Source: Varunaivibrio sulfuroxidans (GTDB lineage Bacteria > Pseudomonadota > Alphaproteobacteria > Rhodospirillales > Magnetovibrionaceae). From it: a stretch of DNA of 64,000 nucleotides. Location of the stretch: NCBI RefSeq assembly GCF_029318635.1, contig NZ_CP119676.1, positions 2,679,001 through 2,743,000 of the forward strand, given 5' to 3'. How positions within the stretch are numbered: the stretch's first letter is position 1; the number at the start of each line of letters is the position of its first letter. A program made the translations under genes and the position numbers. The notes under the pieces were generated by a model that saw nothing but the letters and a program-made list of their open reading frames with translations, searched no databases and was not told the DNA's origin. Shown one piece after another: positions 24,376 through 48,241 of the stretch.

Positions 24376-24469
24376 GGCCTCTTTTAAGCCGGGGCGATGG
24401 CGGCGACAAGCAAAACCGAAATTTTGAAAATAAAATGATGATTGAACCGCTTTTGGGGTATTTTGAAAG

Positions 24470-24497
24470 TTGACAATGCGGTCTAAATCCTCATAGT
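24470..24497 (+). promoter_or_regulatory. Promoter of the tRNA-tuf-secE-nusG unit
   Basis: TTGACA at 24470-24475 and CATAGT at 24492-24497 with a 16-bp spacer, 47 bp before tRNA-Tyr. Confidence 0.5.
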
Positions 24498-24544
24498 GCG
24501 CTCGTTCGCATCGTCGGCGCGCCGGCGTGTGTGTGATGAGCCGT

Positions 24545-24630
24545 GGAGGGATGCCCGAGTGGCTAAAGGGGACGGGCTGTAAACCCGTTGGCGTACGCCT
24601 ACGTTGGTTCGAATCCAACTCCCTCCACCA
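24545..24630 (+). tRNA. tRNA-Tyr (anticodon GTA)
   Basis: An 86-nt class II tRNA with a long variable arm and encoded CCA. Acceptor GGAGGGA pairs with TCCCTCC, the anticodon loop is CTGTAAA, and the T loop is GGTTCGAATCC. First gene of the tRNA-tuf cluster. Confidence 0.97.
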
Positions 24631-24652
24631 TCACATGAGTGCGGGGGCTTGG

Positions 24653-24724
24653 ACGTGGGTCGATGCACAGACGTGGGTCGAAGCACAGACGTGGGTCGAA
24701 GCACAGACGTGGGTCGAAGCACAC
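24653..24724 (+). repeat. Four tandem 18-bp repeats between two tRNA genes
   Basis: Units ACGTGGGTCGAWGCACAG lie at 24653-24670, 24671-24688, 24689-24706 and 24707-24724. Units 2 and 3 are identical; units 1 and 4 differ from them by one base each. They sit in the spacer of a precursor tRNA transcript and have no spacers of their own. Confidence 0.9.
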
Positions 24725-24805
24725 GGGTCGGGACACATGGGGCGGGCGCGAAGCGGCGTTGCGGCCTCGGATCGAAGCGCCCGTTGGCCGGGCATCTTGG
24801 AGTTT

Positions 24806-24879
24806 GCGGGTGTAGCTCAATGGTAGAGCAGAAGCCTTCCAAGCTTACGACGAGGGTTCGATTCCCTTCACCCGCTCCA
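24806..24879 (+). tRNA. tRNA-Gly (anticodon TCC)
   Basis: A 74-nt tRNA with encoded CCA. GCGGGTG pairs with CACCCGC, anticodon loop CTTCCAA, T arm GAGGGTTCGATTCCCTT. It lies 99 bp before tuf. Confidence 0.96.
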
Positions 24880-24978
24880 AGGCGCTCTGGTTCGATCGGT
24901 TTTCCCGGTTGGTCCGGTTTGATGATGCGTGTGGTTTTAGTGGTTTTTCTGGAAGCCTGTGAGCAGTAGGAAAAGAAG

Positions 24979-26169
<1,191 letters not shown>

Positions 26170-26291
26170 ACATACTGGACTTTGGCGCGGGAAGGGGGTA
26201 TGTCCCTCTTTCCGCGCTGAGCGGTTCGGGCAGGAGGGGCGCGCCTCGTCCTGTCCCTTCTCCGTTATGGGAAGGCCCTCGGATACACAGT

Positions 26292-26367
<76 letters not shown>

Positions 26368-26472
26368 TTTTACGATATGCGTTCTTGGTGAAAGAGCGCT
26401 TTTTCACAAGGTCCGCCGGTGCATCGAAGACCGAATTGGGTCGGCCTGAATTAGAGTGGTAAGTTAGACAAG

Positions 26473-26670
26473 ATGGCGAAAACCAACCCAGCACAGTTTA
26501 TGCGCGAAGTGCGCCAGGAAGCCTCGAAGGTCACGTGGCCGACGCGCAAAGAAACCATGGTTTCGACGGCGATGGTTTTTGTCATGGTCATCGTGTCGGC
26601 AATTTTTTTCTTTCTTGTTGACCAAATTTTGGCCTTTGGCGTGAAACTGATTTTCGGTCTGGGAGGATAA
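26473..26670 (+). CDS. secE: Preprotein translocase subunit SecE
   Basis: A 65-residue protein of the short, single-helix form of SecE. An amphipathic segment ([19 protein letters not shown]) precedes one membrane helix (about residues 32-60). The SKVTWPT motif is the family hallmark. It clamps the SecY channel encoded at 52515. It lies four bases ahead of nusG, so both are co-transcribed. Confidence 0.95.
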   Translation: MAKTNPAQFMREVRQEASKVTWPTRKETMVSTAMVFVMVIVSAIFFFLVDQILAFGVKLIFGLGG

Positions 26671-26674
26671 GTCC

Positions 26675-27205
26675 ATGGCGAAAAAGTGGTACGTCGTGCA
26701 TGTCTATTCCGGCTTTGAGAAAAAGGTCGCTCAATCGATCGAGGAGCAGGCCCGTCAGGCGGGGATGGAAGATCTTCTCGAAAAGGTTCTCGTTCCTTCC
26801 GAGGAGGTGGTTGAGGTTCGTCGCGGCGCCAAGGTCAATACGGAACGTAAATTTTTCCCGGGTTACGTCCTGGTGAAAATGGAAATGAACGACGAGAGCT
26901 GGCATTTGGTCAAGAACACGCCGAAGGTTAGTGGTTTTCTCGGGTCCAAGGATCGTCCGACGCCGATCAGCGAGCGCGAGGCGCAACGCATTATCGATCA
27001 GGTTCAAGAAGGCGTCGATCGGCCCAAACCTTCGATCGTATTCGAGGTCGGCGAGCAGGTTCGCGTCTGCGACGGCCCGTTCACGTCCTTCAACGGTTTG
27101 GTCGAGGAAGTTGACGAGGAGCGCGCCCGCCTCAAGGTCGCAGTGAGTATTTTTGGCCGGGCGACCCCGGTCGAATTAGAATACACCCAGGTCGAAAAGG
27201 CCTGA
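26675..27205 (+). CDS. nusG: Transcription termination/antitermination factor NusG
   Basis: The 176-residue protein has the NGN domain ([20 protein letters not shown], then GYVLVKMEM) and a C-terminal KOW domain (about residues 122-176, with [15 protein letters not shown]). It binds RNA polymerase and links it to Rho or to the ribosome via S10. Length matches the usual 175-180. Confidence 0.96.
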   Translation: MAKKWYVVHVYSGFEKKVAQSIEEQARQAGMEDLLEKVLVPSEEVVEVRRGAKVNTERKFFPGYVLVKMEMNDESWHLVKNTPKVSGFLGSKDRPTPISEREAQRIIDQVQEGVDRPKPSIVFEVGEQVRVCDGPFTSFNGLVEEVDEERARLKVAVSIFGRATPVELEYTQVEKA

Positions 27206-27302
27206 GGTGCGTGCGGCGTAACGCCGCTTCGTCGTGTGGGAGGCCAGCCATGGTCGGACCACGCCGTCTCAGAAGCACAGACAGGAAATCTGAGGATTCA
27301 TA

Positions 27303-27731
27303 ATGGCTAAAAAAGTAAAAGCGATCGTCAAGTTACAGGTGCCCGCGGGCGCCGCAAATCCGTCCCCGCCGATTGGCCCAGCGTTGGGTCAGGCTGGACT
27401 AAACATCATGGAATTCTGCAAGACGTTCAATGCCCGCACGCAGGGCATGGAGCAGGGAATGCCAATCCCTGTGGTTATCACGGCCTATCAGGATAGCTCC
27501 TTTGATTTTATCACCAAAACGCCGCCGGTGAGCTTCTTCCTGAAAAAAGCAGCCAAGATCACCAAGGGCGCGGGAACCACCGGGACCCAGACCGTGGGGT
27601 CGGTGACCATGGAGCAATGCCGTGAAATCGCCGCGCAGAAAATGGTCGATTTAAACGCCGCCGATATCGACGGCGCGGTGCAGATGATTATTGGCTCGGC
27701 CCGTTCGATGGGCCTGGACGTGGTGGAGTAA
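27303..27731 (+). CDS. rplK: 50S ribosomal protein L11
   Basis: The 142-residue L11 has the proline-rich N-terminal domain ([18 protein letters not shown]), the lid over the GTPase-associated centre, and a C-terminal rRNA-binding domain ([12 protein letters not shown]). The leader at 27206-27302 contains the hairpin GCGGCG-TAA-CGCCGC; L1 often represses this operon by binding such a leader. Confidence 0.97.
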   Translation: MAKKVKAIVKLQVPAGAANPSPPIGPALGQAGLNIMEFCKTFNARTQGMEQGMPIPVVITAYQDSSFDFITKTPPVSFFLKKAAKITKGAGTTGTQTVGSVTMEQCREIAAQKMVDLNAADIDGAVQMIIGSARSMGLDVVE

Positions 27732-27735
27732 GACA

Positions 27736-28437
27736 ATGGCGAAGCATGGAAAACGCCTTCAGCAGGCGAAAGAAAAAATTGACCGTAGCCAAAGTTACGC
27801 CCTCGACCAGGCGGTGAAGCTGATCAAGGGAAACGCGACGGCTAAGTTCGACGAAACCATCGAGATCGCCATGAACCTTGGCGTTGATCCCAAGCATGCC
27901 GACCAAATGGTGCGCGGCGTGGTGTCTCTGCCCAACGGCACCGGCAAGGCGCTGCGCGTCGCGGTTTTCGCCAAAGGCGACAAGGCCAAGGAAGCCCTTG
28001 ATGCGGGCGCCGACATCGTCGGCGATGCCGATTTGGCGGAGAAAATCCAAGGCGGCGAAATGGATTTCGATCGCTGCATCGCGACCCCGGATATGATGCT
28101 CGTCGTCGGCAAATTGGGTAAGGTCCTGGGGCCGCGCGGCCTGATGCCGAACCCGAAGCTGGGCACCGTGACCCAGGACGTCGCTCAGGCGGTCAAGGAC
28201 GCCAAGGGCGGTCAGATTGAATTTCGCGTCGAAAAAGCCGGTGTGATTCACGCCGGGGTCGGCAAGGCGAGTTTCAGCGAAGAGCAAATTCTGGAAAACG
28301 TTCGCGTTTTTATCGATGCGATCAACAAAGCCAAGCCCTCCGGCGCCAAGGGAACCTATTTGAAGAAGGTTTCCCTCAGCTCCACCATGGGGCCGGGCCT
28401 GAGCCTCGATCTGGGCGCGATCGCCGGCGAGGGTTGA
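27736..28437 (+). CDS. rplA: 50S ribosomal protein L1
   Basis: The 233-residue L1 forms the mobile stalk by the E site. Characteristic segments are [30 protein letters not shown] and [11 protein letters not shown]. The frame is open 45 bases further upstream within rplK, but ATG 27736, four bases after the rplK stop, gives the standard N-terminus MAKHGKRL. Confidence 0.97.
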   Translation: MAKHGKRLQQAKEKIDRSQSYALDQAVKLIKGNATAKFDETIEIAMNLGVDPKHADQMVRGVVSLPNGTGKALRVAVFAKGDKAKEALDAGADIVGDADLAEKIQGGEMDFDRCIATPDMMLVVGKLGKVLGPRGLMPNPKLGTVTQDVAQAVKDAKGGQIEFRVEKAGVIHAGVGKASFSEEQILENVRVFIDAINKAKPSGAKGTYLKKVSLSSTMGPGLSLDLGAIAGEG

Positions 28438-28819
28438 CGGCGGGCCTGAGATCGACTATGAGATGGCCCCTTCGCGTTACGGCGCGGAGGGGCTCGAAAA
28501 TGTGTTCGCTTTTGTTTCGTGGGGGCGATGAAGTTCCCAAGGCGTTTTCGCAAAAGACGCGAAGGCGAGTGCGTTTTCAAACCTGTCCAAGACTGTAGGT
28601 TCCCCAAGCGTGGGGTTTAATGGGTTTCCGCCTGCACAGACGGTGCGTTTAGCGTTTTTTTTGTTTCCCGTTGGAAACGACGAAGCGGCTTGAACAGTTG
28701 CACTGGACAGGATACCGGGGCCTTCGTTTTCCTCTGCGAGGAGTGAAGGTCGTTTACGTGCAACGGCGCCGGATCCCAAACCGAAATCGGGACCGCGTCA
28801 CGAGAACTGGAGACGTTCT
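28438..28819 (+). promoter_or_regulatory. rplA-rplJ intergenic leader, probable L10 autoregulatory region
   Basis: This 382-bp gap has no gene. It contains a 10-bp hairpin after rplA (28466-28475 with 28484-28493, one G-U pair) and, at about 28580-28650, a structured stretch including TTCCCCAAGCGTGGGG and CCTGCACAGACGG. Gaps of this kind carry the promoter and the L10 leader where L10-L7/L12 represses its own translation. Exact leader elements are inferred. Confidence 0.4.
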
Positions 28820-29338
28820 GTGGACCGTTCGCAAAAAGAAGAACTGGTCGGCACTATGCGCAAGGTGTTCGAGGGATCGAACCTTGTCGTCGTCACCCAT
28901 TATTCCGGGTTGAGCGTCGGCGAGATCACCGATCTTCGTAACAAAATGCGTGAAGCCGGTGCCGGCTTTAAAGTGACCAAGAACCGGATTACGCGTCTCG
29001 CCCTTCAAGGAACAGCGTACGAGAATCTGACCGACATGTTCACCGGCCCGACCGGGGTGGCGTATTCCGCCGATCCCGTCGCCGCGGCCAAGATCGCAGT
29101 GTCCTTCGCCAAGACCAATGACAAGCTCATTGTCATGGGTGGGGCGATGGGCGCCAACGTGCTTGACGTCGAAGCCGTCAAGTCCCTGGCGACGCTGCCT
29201 TCGCTCGATGAACTGCGCGGCAAACTCGTCGGCATGATCTCGACGCCCGCAACCCGTATCGCCGGCGTTACCGCCGCGCCCGCGGGTCAGTTGGCTCGGG
29301 TCATCGGCGCTTATTCTCAAAAGGGTGAAGCGGCTTAG
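28820..29338 (+). CDS. rplJ: 50S ribosomal protein L10
   Basis: The 172-residue L10 anchors L7/L12 dimers on the ribosome. The N-terminal rRNA-binding part reads MDRSQKEELVGTMRKVF, followed by VVVTHYSGLSVGEITDLR and a C-terminal helix that holds L7/L12. It starts at GTG 28820. It is 52 bp before rplL. Confidence 0.96.
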   Translation: MDRSQKEELVGTMRKVFEGSNLVVVTHYSGLSVGEITDLRNKMREAGAGFKVTKNRITRLALQGTAYENLTDMFTGPTGVAYSADPVAAAKIAVSFAKTNDKLIVMGGAMGANVLDVEAVKSLATLPSLDELRGKLVGMISTPATRIAGVTAAPAGQLARVIGAYSQKGEAA

Positions 29339-29390
29339 TGCCGGACCTCCATTTAAATACCGTTCAAGCCAATTTTAGGAGACACTACTC

Positions 29391-29762
<372 letters not shown>

Positions 29763-29799
29763 TTTTTTCGCCCATGGGCGAAAGTCCTTGGGTGAAATT

Positions 29800-29850
29800 A
29801 TTTTAGGTGGCGGCGGCTACCGCGATGCGTACCGCCGCCATCTCTAAAAT
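29800..29850 (+). other. Long hairpin between rplL and rpoB
   Basis: TGGCGGCGG (29808-29816) pairs with CCGCCGCCA (29832-29840) and the stem extends through ATTTTAG/CTAAAAT outside. It resembles the attenuator or RNase III processing site found between rplL and rpoB in enterobacteria. A GC-rich hairpin followed by GGGTTTTTTG near 29930-29960 may add partial termination. Confidence 0.55.
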
Positions 29851-30046
29851 TTAAAGTCCGCGTCCACACGCATTGGCCTGCCGAAGCCGGAAAAGTGGAT
29901 GCGCCAGCTCGACGATGCACTCATTCGGGGCCCCTGAGGGGGCGGGTGCGCGCCGGGTTTTTTGCGTTTGAGGCCCCTCTCGGGGTGAAGAGTCTCTCCC
30001 GATGTTCGTGAGGGGCGGGTTAACCGTTTGAAAAATAGGGTGTATC

Positions 30047-38465
<8,419 letters not shown>

Positions 38466-38492
38466 CCGGCCCATATAAATATGGACGATCCG

Positions 38493-38538
38493 AAAAACGG
38501 CGGAATTCCTTGAATATACGAGGAATTCCGCCGTTTTT
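38493..38538 (+). terminator. Strong terminator after rpoC
   Basis: An uninterrupted 18-bp stem (38493-38510 with 38521-38538) with a 10-base loop; the 3' arm ends in five T residues. It separates the rpoBC unit from the str operon. Confidence 0.9.
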
Positions 38539-38614
38539 ATGCGTTTTCCATGGAATCATCCATGGGCTGTGCGCGTAAACTGCGTAGGCGGCGGGGAAAA
38601 ACCAATTGTTTTGC

Positions 38615-38643
38615 TTGACGGGGGGGGAGGTCCTGCATAGTAT
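38615..38643 (+). promoter_or_regulatory. Promoter of the str operon
   Basis: TTGACG at 38615-38620, a 17-bp spacer, and TAGTAT at 38638-38643, followed by a leader of about 200 bases to rpsL. No gene lies in 38539-38845. Confidence 0.6.
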
Positions 38644-38845
38644 GCGGCCCTTCTCAGGGGGTTGGTGGTAAGCCCAAGCGGCTTAGACGCAATCTTGACT
38701 GAGTTAGCGTTTTTTAACATAGCGGCGTCGAATTGGACGCCGGGAAACACCGCCGATAGGTCAGGGATGCTCCCATTCTATTGGCGGTTATCGCATGGTT
38801 GCCGGGCTGCCCCGGCGCTGTGCGTATGTGAATGGAAAGAATGGT

Positions 38846-39217
38846 ATGCCGACTATTAACCAGTTGATCCGTAAGCCGCGCAAGGCTCCCGTCGTGCGCA
38901 ATAAAGTTCCGGCGCTTGAGGCGTGTCCTCAGAAGCGCGGTGTCTGCACGCGCGTGTATACGACGACGCCGAAAAAGCCGAACTCGGCGCTTCGCAAGGT
39001 TGCGCGTGTCCGTTTGACCAACGGGTTTGAAGTTACCAGCTATATTCCGGGCGAGGGTCATAACCTCCAAGAGCACTCGGTTGTCATGATCCGTGGCGGT
39101 CGCGTCAAGGATCTTCCCGGTGTGCGTTACCATATCATCCGCGGCACCTTGGATACCCAAGGGGTGTCCAGTCGTCGTCAGCGCCGTTCCAAATACGGCG
39201 CCAAGCGTCCTAAGTAA
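38846..39217 (+). CDS. rpsL: 30S ribosomal protein S12
   Basis: The 123-residue S12 sits at the decoding centre. It has TPKKPNSAL and [13 protein letters not shown], with the lysines corresponding to K43 and K88 in E. coli unmutated, so the streptomycin-sensitive form. The frame is open further upstream, but ATG 38846 gives the conserved [10 protein letters not shown] start. Confidence 0.97.
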   Translation: MPTINQLIRKPRKAPVVRNKVPALEACPQKRGVCTRVYTTTPKKPNSALRKVARVRLTNGFEVTSYIPGEGHNLQEHSVVMIRGGRVKDLPGVRYHIIRGTLDTQGVSSRRQRRSKYGAKRPK

Positions 39218-39223
39218 GGGTAG

Positions 39224-39703
<480 letters not shown>

Positions 39704-39715
39704 TAGGTGGCGATT

Positions 39716-41794
<2,079 letters not shown>

Positions 41795-41824
41795 TGAGAG
41801 CCGGGCACGAACGGAGTAAGAAAG

Positions 41825-43015
<1,191 letters not shown>

Positions 43016-43042
43016 ATCTAAGCGTTTAGACGTAGGGATAAC

Positions 43043-43065
43043 GGCCCCCGTTTTGTTCGGGGGCC
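43043..43065 (+). other. Hairpin ahead of rpsJ
   Basis: GGCCCCCG pairs perfectly with CGGGGGCC around a seven-base loop, ending directly before the AAGGAG of rpsJ. With no T run it is more likely an mRNA processing or S10-leader element than a terminator. Confidence 0.5.
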
Positions 43066-43083
43066 AAGGAGATAGGTCCAAAA

Positions 43084-43392
43084 ATGGATAATCAAAATAT
43101 CCGCATCCGACTTAAGGCTTTCGATCACCGTGTGCTCGATCAGTCGGCCAGCGAGATCGTCAATACGGCGCGCAGAACGGGTGCGCAGGTGCGCGGGCCT
43201 ATACCCCTGCCGACCAAGATCGAGAAATTTACGGTTTTGCGGTCGCCGCACATTGATAAGAAGTCGCGTGAGCAGTTTGAGATCCGCACCCACAAGCGCG
43301 TTCTCGACATTGTCGATCCGACGCCGCAGACGGTCGATGCGCTGATGAAGCTCGACCTCGCCGCTGGTGTCGATGTTGAGATTAAGTTGTAA
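43084..43392 (+). CDS. rpsJ: 30S ribosomal protein S10
   Basis: The 102-residue S10 has [31 protein letters not shown] and [12 protein letters not shown]. It is a 30S head protein and also the NusG and NusB partner in antitermination. First gene of the S10 operon. Confidence 0.97.
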   Translation: MDNQNIRIRLKAFDHRVLDQSASEIVNTARRTGAQVRGPIPLPTKIEKFTVLRSPHIDKKSREQFEIRTHKRVLDIVDPTPQTVDALMKLDLAAGVDVEIKL

Positions 43393-43403
43393 GGGATAAG
43401 ACT

Positions 43404-44156
43404 ATGCGTACCGGTTTGATTGCGCAGAAGATTGGCATGTCGCGCCTTTTCAAGGACGACGGAACGCACGTTCCGGTCACCGTTCTTAAGGTTGACGGCT
43501 GCCAAGTCGTTGCGCAAAAAATGAACGAAAAGGACGGCTATACGGCCCTGCAACTCGGTGTCGGCGCCGCCAAGGCGAAGCGCATGACCAAGGCTTTGCG
43601 CGGCCATTTCGCCAAGGCGAAGGTCGAGCCCAAGCGCAAACTGGCCGAGTTCCGGATTTCCGAGGACGCCATGATCGAGGTCGGGGCCGAGCTTATCCCA
43701 TCGCATTTTGTCGAAGGACAGTATGTCGATGTCGTCGGCACCACCATCGGTAAGGGGTTCGCCGGCGCCATGAAGCGTCATAACTTCGGTGGGCTTCGGG
43801 CTTCGCATGGCGTGTCGATTTCGCACCGTTCGCACGGTTCGACCGGTCAATGTCAGGATCCCGGCAAGGTCTTCAAAGGCAAAAAGATGGCCGGACACAT
43901 GGGCGCCGTTCGGGTGACCGCGCAGAACCTTGAGGTCGTCTCTTCGGACGATGCACGCGGTCTGTTGCTGGTCAAGGGCGCGGTTCCCGGATCCAAGGGC
44001 GGATATCTGTTGATTTCGGACGCCGTCAAGAAGGTCGCTCCGGAAGGACTTCCCTTTCCGGGGGGCGTGCGCACCCAGGACGTTGCGGCGAGCGATGCGC
44101 CGCTTGACGCAGACCAGGCGTCGGCCGTGGCCGACGAAGCCGAGACAAAGGAATAA
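43404..44156 (+). CDS. rplC: 50S ribosomal protein L3
   Basis: The 250-residue L3 reaches the peptidyl-transferase centre. The motif [20 protein letters not shown] contains the glutamine that PrmB methylates in E. coli. The C-terminal 25 or so residues (rich in Asp, Ala and Glu) are an acidic extension beyond the usual length of about 210. Confidence 0.96.
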   Translation: MRTGLIAQKIGMSRLFKDDGTHVPVTVLKVDGCQVVAQKMNEKDGYTALQLGVGAAKAKRMTKALRGHFAKAKVEPKRKLAEFRISEDAMIEVGAELIPSHFVEGQYVDVVGTTIGKGFAGAMKRHNFGGLRASHGVSISHRSHGSTGQCQDPGKVFKGKKMAGHMGAVRVTAQNLEVVSSDDARGLLLVKGAVPGSKGGYLLISDAVKKVAPEGLPFPGGVRTQDVAASDAPLDADQASAVADEAETKE

Positions 44157-44162
44157 GATGTT

Positions 44163-44783
44163 ATGAAGTGCGACGTCATCAGTCTCGAAAACAAAAAAGT
44201 CGGCAGCGTCGATCTGGATGAGACGATTTTCGGTCTCCAGGTACGCGCCGACCTTCTGGCGCGCGCCGTTAATTGGCAACTCGCCAAGCGCCGCGGCGGA
44301 ACCCATAAGACCAAGGGCCGTAGCGAAGTATCCGGTGGCGGCAAAAAGCCGTTCAACCAGAAGGGCGGCGGTCGTGCCCGTCAAGGCACCAGCCGTGCGC
44401 CGCAGATGCGTGGCGGCGGTATCGTGTTCGGACCGACGCCGCGCTCCTATGCGCACGCCCTGCCGAAGAAAGTTCGCGCCCTCGCCTTGAAGACGGCGTT
44501 GTCCGCCAAACAGGCCGAGGGGAAATTGATCATCGTCGATAATGTTGATCTGGATGCGCCGAAAACCGGACCGCTGGCCAAAGTATTGGCCGGACTGGGG
44601 TGGGGATCGACGTTGTTGATCGACGGCGCAAGCGTGAATGAGAATTTCGCCCGCGCGGCGTCCAACCTTGTCGGCGTGGATGTTCTTCCCAGCCAGGGGG
44701 CCAACGTTTACGACATTTTGCGTCGTGATACCTTGGTGCTGACCCAGGCCGCGGTGGAAAAGCTTGTGGAGCGCCTGAAATGA
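44163..44783 (+). CDS. rplD: 50S ribosomal protein L4
   Basis: The 206-residue L4 has the long loop lining the exit tunnel ([20 protein letters not shown], then RAPQMRGGG). In E. coli it also represses the S10 operon. It overlaps rplW by ATGA. Confidence 0.96.
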   Translation: MKCDVISLENKKVGSVDLDETIFGLQVRADLLARAVNWQLAKRRGGTHKTKGRSEVSGGGKKPFNQKGGGRARQGTSRAPQMRGGGIVFGPTPRSYAHALPKKVRALALKTALSAKQAEGKLIIVDNVDLDAPKTGPLAKVLAGLGWGSTLLIDGASVNENFARAASNLVGVDVLPSQGANVYDILRRDTLVLTQAAVEKLVERLK

Positions 44784-45100
44784 GGAAGTACAGCGGTATC
44801 GCCAACCCCACCAAAGAGCGGATGTACGAACTTATTCGCCAGCCCGTGATCACCGAAAAAGCGACGCTCGTTTCGGAATTCAACCAGGTTTGTTTTCAGG
44901 TTCCTCTGGACGCCTGCAAGCCGGAAATTCGCGCTGCTGTCGAATTTTTGTTCAAGGTCAAAGTGACGGCCGTGAACACCTTGCTGACGAAGGGCAAGAT
45001 CAAGCGCTTCCGGGGTCGTATCGGACGGCGCGTCGATACCAAAAAAGCGGTCGTTACCCTTGCCGAGGGTAATTCGATCGACGTTACGACGGGGGTTTGA
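44780..45100 (+). CDS. rplW: 50S ribosomal protein L23
   Basis: The 106-residue L23 lies at the exit of the tunnel, where trigger factor and SRP dock. It includes [30 protein letters not shown] and [14 protein letters not shown]. The start overlaps the rplD stop by four bases. Confidence 0.95.
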   Translation: MRKYSGIANPTKERMYELIRQPVITEKATLVSEFNQVCFQVPLDACKPEIRAAVEFLFKVKVTAVNTLLTKGKIKRFRGRIGRRVDTKKAVVTLAEGNSIDVTTGV

Positions 45101-45106
45101 TCGATC

Positions 45107-45934
45107 ATGGCACTTAAACAATTCAATCCCACAACGCCCAGCCAACGCGGTCTGGTCCTGGTGGATCGTTCCAGCCTCTGGAAAGGTAAGCCCGAAAAGA
45201 CGCTGACCGAAGGCCTGCGTAAAAAGGGCGGACGCAACAACACCGGGCGGATTACCGCGCGGCGTATCGGCGGCGGCCACAAACGGCGCTATCGCATTAT
45301 CGACTTCAAGCGCGATAACATCGGCGTGGTCGGCACCGTGGAACGGATCGAGTACGATCCCAATCGCACCGCCTTTATCGCCCTGGTCAACTATGGCGAG
45401 GAAAAGCGCTACATTCTGGCGCCGCAGCGGCTGGCCGCGGGCGATCAGGTCGTCAGCGGCGTCGGTTCGGACATTAAGCCCGGCAACGCATTGCCGTTGG
45501 CGAACATCCCGGTCGGCACGATCGTGCACAACGTCGAGATGAAACAAGGCAAGGGCGGGCAGATCGCTCGCTCCGCGGGGACCTACGTGCAGATCGTCGG
45601 CAAGGATCAGGGCTATGTCCAGATCAAGCTGAGTTCCGGCGAGGTGCGCCTGGTTCGCGCCGAATGCATGGCCACGATTGGGGCCGTATCCAATCAGGAC
45701 CAACAGAACATCAAGTTGGGCAAAGCCGGCCGCAAGCGGTGGCTGGGCAAACGCCCGAGCGTTCGAGGCGTCGCCATGAACCCGATCGATCACCCCCATG
45801 GTGGCGGTGAGGGCCGGACTTCCGGTGGCCGCCATCCCGTCACGCCGTGGGGCAAGCCGACCAAGGGCAAGCGCACGCGTAGCAACAAAAAGACGGATCG
45901 CCTGATTGTGCGCCGCCGTCACAGCAAGAAGTAA
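45107..45934 (+). CDS. rplB: 50S ribosomal protein L2
   Basis: The 275-residue L2 bridges subunits near the peptidyl-transferase centre. It has [13 protein letters not shown] and the conserved [17 protein letters not shown] with its essential His. Length is standard. Confidence 0.97.
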   Translation: MALKQFNPTTPSQRGLVLVDRSSLWKGKPEKTLTEGLRKKGGRNNTGRITARRIGGGHKRRYRIIDFKRDNIGVVGTVERIEYDPNRTAFIALVNYGEEKRYILAPQRLAAGDQVVSGVGSDIKPGNALPLANIPVGTIVHNVEMKQGKGGQIARSAGTYVQIVGKDQGYVQIKLSSGEVRLVRAECMATIGAVSNQDQQNIKLGKAGRKRWLGKRPSVRGVAMNPIDHPHGGGEGRTSGGRHPVTPWGKPTKGKRTRSNKKTDRLIVRRRHSKK

Positions 45935-45945
45935 GGAGGGCGACC

Positions 45946-46224
45946 GTGCCTCGTTCCGTCACTAAGGGCCCCTTCGTGGACTCCTATCTGCTTAAAAAAG
46001 CCGATGATGCGCGCGCCTCCGGGCGCAACCAGGTCATCAAAACGTGGTCGCGCCGTTCGACGGTTCTGCCGCAGTTTGTCGGCCTGACCTTCGGCGTCTA
46101 CAACGGACGCAAGTTTATCCCGGTCCTGGTGACCGAGGATATGATCGGCCATAAAATGGGTGAATTTTCGCCGACCCGCACCTTTGCCGGCCATATCGCC
46201 GACAAAAAAGGCAAGAGGGGATAA
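45946..46224 (+). CDS. rpsS: 30S ribosomal protein S19
   Basis: The 92-residue S19 starts at GTG 45946, with AAGGAGGG upstream giving a strong site for a weak codon. It reads [18 protein letters not shown] and contains [16 protein letters not shown]. It is part of the 30S head and touches the A-site tRNA. Confidence 0.96.
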   Translation: MPRSVTKGPFVDSYLLKKADDARASGRNQVIKTWSRRSTVLPQFVGLTFGVYNGRKFIPVLVTEDMIGHKMGEFSPTRTFAGHIADKKGKRG

Positions 46225-46226
46225 TC

Positions 46227-46607
46227 ATGGGTAAGAAAGCCTTTGTCAGCCAGCTTGCCGATACGGAAGCGATGGCATCGTCGAAGATGATCCGCACCAG
46301 CGCGCAAAAGCTGAATGTGGTCGCTGGATTTATTCGCGGCAAAAGCTGCGAACGCGCCTTGGGGGATTTGACGTTCTCCAAGCGTAGGGTCGCCGGCGAA
46401 GTAAAAAAAGTCCTGGAGGCCGCGATCGCCAACGCCGAGAACAACCATCAACTCGACGTTGACCGCCTTTATGTCGCCGAGGCCACCGTGGGCCGCGCGA
46501 TGGTCATGAAACGCTGGCGCGCCCGTGCGCGTGGCCGTACGGGGCGGATCATGAAACCGTTTAGCAATTTGCGCGTCATCGTACGTGAACGAGAGGAAAC
46601 TGTCTGA
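46227..46607 (+). CDS. rplV: 50S ribosomal protein L22
   Basis: The 126-residue L22 lines the exit tunnel with its hairpin, seen at [20 protein letters not shown]. It shares its last base with the rpsC start (TGATG), so the two are coupled. Confidence 0.95.
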   Translation: MGKKAFVSQLADTEAMASSKMIRTSAQKLNVVAGFIRGKSCERALGDLTFSKRRVAGEVKKVLEAAIANAENNHQLDVDRLYVAEATVGRAMVMKRWRARARGRTGRIMKPFSNLRVIVREREETV

Positions 46608-47287
46608 TGGGACATAAAATTAATCCGATCGGCTTTCGCGTCGGCGTCATTCGCACCTGGGATTCGCGCTGGTATGGTCAGGATCAAAGCTATGGCGTGA
46701 TGCTTCACGAGGATCTCAAGATCCGCACGTACCTAAAAAAGCGCCTGGCGCAGGCGAGCGTTTCGAAAATCGTTATCGAACGCCCGGCGAAAAAAGCCCG
46801 TGTGACGATCCACAGCGCGCGGCCCGGCGTCATTATCGGCAAGAAGGGCGCGGACATCGAAAAGCTGCGCCAGGAAGTTTCTAAAATTACGGGTTCCGAA
46901 GTTCACGTAAATATCGTAGAAATCCGCAAGCCTGAAATTGACGCCCAATTGGTCGCCGACGGAATCGCCCAGCAACTGGAACGCCGCGTTTCCATTCGCC
47001 GCGCCATGAAGCGCGCCGTGCAGTCCGCGATGCGCCTCGGCGCCGAAGGCATTCGGGTCAATTGCGCCGGACGTTTGGGCGGCGCCGAGATCGCGCGCAC
47101 GGTGTGGTACCGCGAAGGCCGGGTGCCTTTGCACACGTTGCGCGCCGATGTCGATTATGGCGTATCCACGGCGCACACCACGTATGGCGCTTGTGGCGTC
47201 AAGGTATGGATCTATAAGGGCGAAATTTTGGCCCACGATCCGATGGCGGTTGATAAACGCGCCCAGGACCAACAGCCGAGCCGCTGA
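46607..47287 (+). CDS. rpsC: 30S ribosomal protein S3
   Basis: The 226-residue S3 has the KH domain ([17 protein letters not shown]) and the C-terminal mRNA-entry domain ([20 protein letters not shown]). It starts [16 protein letters not shown]. Confidence 0.97.
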   Translation: MGHKINPIGFRVGVIRTWDSRWYGQDQSYGVMLHEDLKIRTYLKKRLAQASVSKIVIERPAKKARVTIHSARPGVIIGKKGADIEKLRQEVSKITGSEVHVNIVEIRKPEIDAQLVADGIAQQLERRVSIRRAMKRAVQSAMRLGAEGIRVNCAGRLGGAEIARTVWYREGRVPLHTLRADVDYGVSTAHTTYGACGVKVWIYKGEILAHDPMAVDKRAQDQQPSR

Positions 47288-47323
47288 GCGGTTCGCGAGG
47301 TGAAGAAAGAATAGGTCAAGCAC

Positions 47324-47743
47324 ATGCTGAGCCCAAAGCGTACGAAATATCGCAAGCAGCACAAAGGCCGCATCCATGGCGTCGCCAAGGGTGGCTTTAC
47401 ACTGAATTTTGGCACCTACGGCCTGAAGGCGACATCGCCGGAGCGCCTGACGGCACGCCAGATCGAGGCTGCTCGTCGCGCCATGACGCGCCACATGAAG
47501 CGTGCCGGTCGCGTGTGGATTCGGATTTTTCCCGATGTTCCGGTTTCGAGCAAGCCCGCCGAAGTCCGTCAAGGTAAGGGTAAGGGGTCGCCTGAGTTTT
47601 GGGCGGCGCGCATTAAACCCGGTCGGATCATGTTTGAGGTTGACGGCGTGCCCTACGATGTCGCAAAACGCGCCTTCGAGCTGGCCGCCGCTAAATTGCC
47701 GATCGGGACCCGCATGGTCACCCGCCTTGGCGAGGAGGACTGA
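47324..47743 (+). CDS. rplP: 50S ribosomal protein L16
   Basis: The 139-residue L16 organises the A-site region of the 50S subunit. It starts [16 protein letters not shown] and has [13 protein letters not shown] and [17 protein letters not shown]. Confidence 0.96.
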   Translation: MLSPKRTKYRKQHKGRIHGVAKGGFTLNFGTYGLKATSPERLTARQIEAARRAMTRHMKRAGRVWIRIFPDVPVSSKPAEVRQGKGKGSPEFWAARIKPGRIMFEVDGVPYDVAKRAFELAAAKLPIGTRMVTRLGEED

Positions 47744-47744
47744 G

Positions 47745-47939
47745 ATGAAAGCCCAAGATCTGCGACCGAAAAGCGACGACGAGCTGAAAGATCAGCTTTT
47801 GGACCGGCGCAAGGAATCTTTTAATTTACGTTTTCAGGCGGCCAGTGGGCAGCTCGAAAACACGGCGCGTCGGCGCCAGGTCAAGCGTGACATCGCGCGT
47901 ATTAAGACTTTATTGAACGAACGCGCGAAGTCCGCGTAA
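47745..47939 (+). CDS. rpmC: 50S ribosomal protein L29
   Basis: A 64-residue protein starting at ATG 47745, one base after the rplP stop. [20 protein letters not shown] and [19 protein letters not shown] form the two-helix hairpin of L29 near the tunnel exit. The frame is open upstream in rplP, which is not coding. Confidence 0.95.
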   Translation: MKAQDLRPKSDDELKDQLLDRRKESFNLRFQAASGQLENTARRRQVKRDIARIKTLLNERAKSA

Positions 47940-47950
47940 AGGAGCACGAT

Positions 47951-48187
47951 ATGCCGAGGCGTGTAATGCAAGGAGTCGTGGTCAGCGACAAAATGGATAA
48001 GACCGTAACGGTTTTGGTCGAACGCAAAGTAATGCACCCGCTTTACAAAAAGTTCATCCGTAAATCCAAGAAATATGCTGCTCACGATGAAACGAATGTT
48101 TGCAAGACCGGTGATTTGGTTAAGATCCGCGAATGCAAGCCCATCTCCAAGCGTAAGGTTTGGGAAGTCGTCACCGAGTCCGCTTAA
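47951..48187 (+). CDS. rpsQ: 30S ribosomal protein S17
   Basis: The 78-residue S17 carries [20 protein letters not shown] and an OB fold ending [14 protein letters not shown] ([13 protein letters not shown]). It binds 16S rRNA in the body of the 30S subunit. Confidence 0.95.
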   Translation: MPRRVMQGVVVSDKMDKTVTVLVERKVMHPLYKKFIRKSKKYAAHDETNVCKTGDLVKIRECKPISKRKVWEVVTESA

Positions 48188-48241
48188 AGCAAGGGCAACC
48201 TTGCCGGCGGAGACCGTGATGCTTGAAAAAGGAACGAAGTA

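Noticed and set aside
24376..24618. Longer RlmB starting in the tRNA-Tyr antisense
   Set aside because: The start at 24375 has a good ribosome binding site; the longer frame runs across a tRNA gene.
24653..24724. CRISPR array
   Set aside because: The 18-bp units are directly adjacent with no spacers, and no cas genes are present.
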